Shown piece after piece: positions 62,357 to 64,000 of a stretch of DNA of 64,000 bases. Each line of letters opens with the position of its first letter. Position 1 is the stretch's first letter. Below the pieces are notes generated by a model, which was not told where the DNA came from, did not search any database, and saw only the letters and a list, made by a program, of their open reading frames with translations. The DNA is from Desulfosporosinus nitroreducens (GTDB taxonomy: Bacteria > Bacillota > Desulfitobacteriia > Desulfitobacteriales > Desulfitobacteriaceae), in assembly GCF_023897015.1 (NCBI RefSeq), contig NZ_JAMHFY010000019.1, positions 1-64,000 of the forward strand, read 5' to 3'. The translations under genes and the position numbers were made by a program.

Positions 62357-63586
62357 GTGGAGTTTGTAGCTGAACTAAAACAGTTTTCGGTTTTACAAAG
62401 TGATCAAATAATATCATTTAGAAATTATATTCACAAAAAATATCCTGCAGCCAGTATACAGCAACGATCTATAATACTAGCTGATACAATTGATAAAGTG
62501 ATTGATAAGTATATACAAGACTTCAATAAAGGAATCAGAGATCAGGTGAAATATGAAGTTCTTCAACGGGCGGTATTAACTGGCAATTACAATATTGATG
62601 GGTCAGATATATTTCGTGCATGTCTATTTATAAAAGAAACAGGAGAGAATTTTAATGCGTCGCTCACTAATTGGCTGAATAAAAATTGTTGCAATCCAAT
62701 CGAAGAAAAACATATTGACCTATTGCTATCAAAGGTTGCTAATTCTTACAATGAGTACTTAGATTATGAATTAGAACATATAATCGGTAAATCTACCCTC
62801 AAGCTGGAAGATGATTACTGTATTAATCCGACCATTGTGATAGATAATTCCTATTTTAGTGGTTTTATTGTTGAGAGAGTTCGTGCAACGTATGGATATT
62901 TAAAAGGAAGGGCAATTGGAGAGTATATTCCTTATCAAGTTTTAGTTACCACTTTAATGTTGATTGCACTGTTGAACTCAAGTCAATTGGTTCAGAGGCA
63001 AGATAATATCGGTAACGGAATTAACCCTCAGATAAGATTTGCTGGGCTACCAAATTTTGAGGCTTTCCCTGCTCAAGAGAATACTCATCAACAAAAAAGT
63101 GTTGATGAGCAACTAACATATGCACTGCAATACAGGCAAGTTGATGAGAAGAGTTTAATTGAGTTCTTATCTAGAAAGGGGTCCTTGCTTTGCGAGGAAC
63201 CGTATTTTTCTTCAATAATTCAAGCCTCCCATGAATATGATATTAATCCATTACTGCTATTTGCAATTACAGGTCAGGAGCAAGCTTATGTTCCTAAAAA
63301 TGTTATAAATGCTAAACTGATCGCAAATAACCCATTTAATGTCTATGGCAGTTGGCAAGTTTACAATACTGATATACTGGATTCGGCCCGAACTGCAGCA
63401 AATTTAGTAGAAAATCTTAGCAAAAATAGACCACCTTCGATAGACCCAATTGTTTGGATAAATACAAAATACGCTGAAGATAAGATGTGGCACGTTGGAG
63501 TTGCAAAACTATTGAAGGAGCTAAATAAAGAGGTAATAGTTGAGAGACCCGTTTTAGGTAGGGATACAATCAGAGCCGATTATTAG
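62357..63586 (+). CDS. Membrane-anchored glucosaminidase/lysozyme-like protein
   Basis: About 409 residues. A soluble N-terminal half (1-190) has no fold I know. A single membrane segment lies near residues 195-212 (VLVTTLMLIALLNS), followed by a Gln-rich linker and a C-terminal domain of lysozyme type: IIQASHEYDINPLLLFAITGQEQAYVP with the probable catalytic Glu, then NNPFNVYGSWQVYN and ARTAANLVENL. This resembles mannosyl-glycoprotein endo-beta-N-acetylglucosaminidase domains. GTG 62357 behind GAGG is the likely start, though TTG 62342 or ATG 62348 are possible. It probably cuts peptidoglycan at the cell surface. Confidence 0.65.
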   Translation: MEFVAELKQFSVLQSDQIISFRNYIHKKYPAASIQQRSIILADTIDKVIDKYIQDFNKGIRDQVKYEVLQRAVLTGNYNIDGSDIFRACLFIKETGENFNASLTNWLNKNCCNPIEEKHIDLLLSKVANSYNEYLDYELEHIIGKSTLKLEDDYCINPTIVIDNSYFSGFIVERVRATYGYLKGRAIGEYIPYQVLVTTLMLIALLNSSQLVQRQDNIGNGINPQIRFAGLPNFEAFPAQENTHQQKSVDEQLTYALQYRQVDEKSLIEFLSRKGSLLCEEPYFSSIIQASHEYDINPLLLFAITGQEQAYVPKNVINAKLIANNPFNVYGSWQVYNTDILDSARTAANLVENLSKNRPPSIDPIVWINTKYAEDKMWHVGVAKLLKELNKEVIVERPVLGRDTIRADY

Positions 63587-63685
63587 TCTACTCATAGGAA
63601 GACGCTAGAAATAGTGTTTTTTTATTTGTGCGCAGTTTGAGTGGACCGGCTTTATCCTGAGCAGGCTCTAAATAAGCTTGGGTAT

Positions 63686-64000
63686 CTAAGGTCTTTTTGC
63701 ATTATGACAGCCTGGTTTAGCGCAGTGAATACCTCTGAAATTCAGAGTAGTGTGATTTAGCTTTTCTGTAAGGATAAACTCCTGCATGGCATAAATTGAA
63801 TCGTTACTGATGACATGTTCAATTGCACAAGCGTCTCTGTTTGCAATAACGGCGTCGACTTTTAAAATCTTTGTAAAAAACTCCTGGATAACTTGATGCT
63901 TTTTTGATGTGAACTCGGCATGCTCACGTCCGGAAGGAGTAAGAAATATTTCTTTATATCTTTCATTTATGATCAACCCCTTTTCTGAAAGGGTTGACAT
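63686..64000 (-). CDS. DtxR/MntR-family metal-dependent regulator, partial
   Basis: The last 104 codons of a gene that runs beyond the window edge. The visible part starts LSEKGLIINERYKEIFLTPSGREHAE, the end of a winged helix, and goes on with VIQEFFTKILKVDAVIANRDACAIEHVIS, the metal-binding dimer helix (with Cys, Glu and His ligands) of iron or manganese repressors. The tail ends RGIHCAKPGCHNAKRP with two Cys, unusual for the family and perhaps an added metal site. The true start is outside the window. Confidence 0.8.
   Translation of the reverse strand: MSTLSEKGLIINERYKEIFLTPSGREHAEFTSKKHQVIQEFFTKILKVDAVIANRDACAIEHVISNDSIYAMQEFILTEKLNHTTLNFRGIHCAKPGCHNAKRP

Overview
The window looks like a chromosomal segment of an anaerobic, spore-forming, low-to-medium-GC Firmicute. 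The closest gene style is Desulfosporosinus/Desulfitobacterium (Peptococcaceae); this is inferred from gene content, not from a search. Pointers are a gerA-type germination operon, a corrinoid methyltransferase operon with its reductive activator, a B12-riboswitch-controlled cobT-cobU-cobS operon, butyrate kinase with phosphate butyryltransferase, a [FeFe]-hydrogenase-like protein and many AGGAGG-type ribosome binding sites.

Layout. 0.4-1.7 kb: a radical SAM/SPASM protein with a Gly/His-rich head. 1.8-4.7 kb: a decayed, visibly GC-richer island holding a frameshifted and truncated LuxR/MalT-type regulator, a 62-bp exact copy of part of a downstream methyltransferase gene, and a broken topoisomerase VI-like gene. 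4.9-11.8 kb: three UroD/MtaA-type methyltransferases, one corrinoid protein, a ferredoxin-ASKHA reductive activator, and a split CobW-type pair. 12.1-15.0 kb: a VanR/VanS-like two-component system and a D,D-carboxypeptidase whose ribosome binding site lies inside a perfect hairpin. 15.0-22.9 kb: a truncated ABC-2 permease, then an envelope cluster: a BlaI-type repressor with a palindromic operator, a BlaR1-type M56 protein fused to a phosphodiester glycosidase (NAGPA) domain, a second NAGPA gene with an in-frame TGA, a secreted protein, and a CWB2-VanW wall protein.

23-33 kb: an aconitase-family hydratase, a 34-residue basic protein, CarD, a third NAGPA protein, the hydrogenase-like protein, small membrane proteins, a CDF transporter, an SGNH esterase and a VTT/TVP38 membrane protein. 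33.7-39.4 kb (minus strand): an HD-domain protein, a CmpB-like membrane protein and the gerA-type operon. 40-42 kb: buk-ptb. 42.4-45.2 kb: cobS, cobU, cobT and their cobalamin riboswitch. 45.4-51 kb: a deleted ParM-like remnant, two tandem CorC/HlyC-type genes without ordinary start codons, and asparagine synthetase beside a Fur-like box. 51-64 kb: a DUF3006 protein with a ComEC-type lipoprotein, a CBS protein, an AbrB-like regulator with its own palindrome, a UbiB-family kinase, a His-rich protein, a frameshifted DUF421 gene, an ABC exporter with two permeases, a pentapeptide-repeat protein, a TSCPD protein, a membrane-anchored glucosaminidase-like protein, and the end of a DtxR-type regulator.

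How they fit together. Cobalamin recycling (cobT-cobU-cobS) would supply the corrinoid used by the methyltransferase operon, with the activator and CobW pair as maintenance proteins. The strongest candidate for an undescribed system is the 16.0-19.4 kb cluster. There a BlaI/BlaR1 signalling pair has exchanged the usual penicillin-binding sensor for a phosphodiester glycosidase domain, and a separate gene for the same domain sits immediately downstream.
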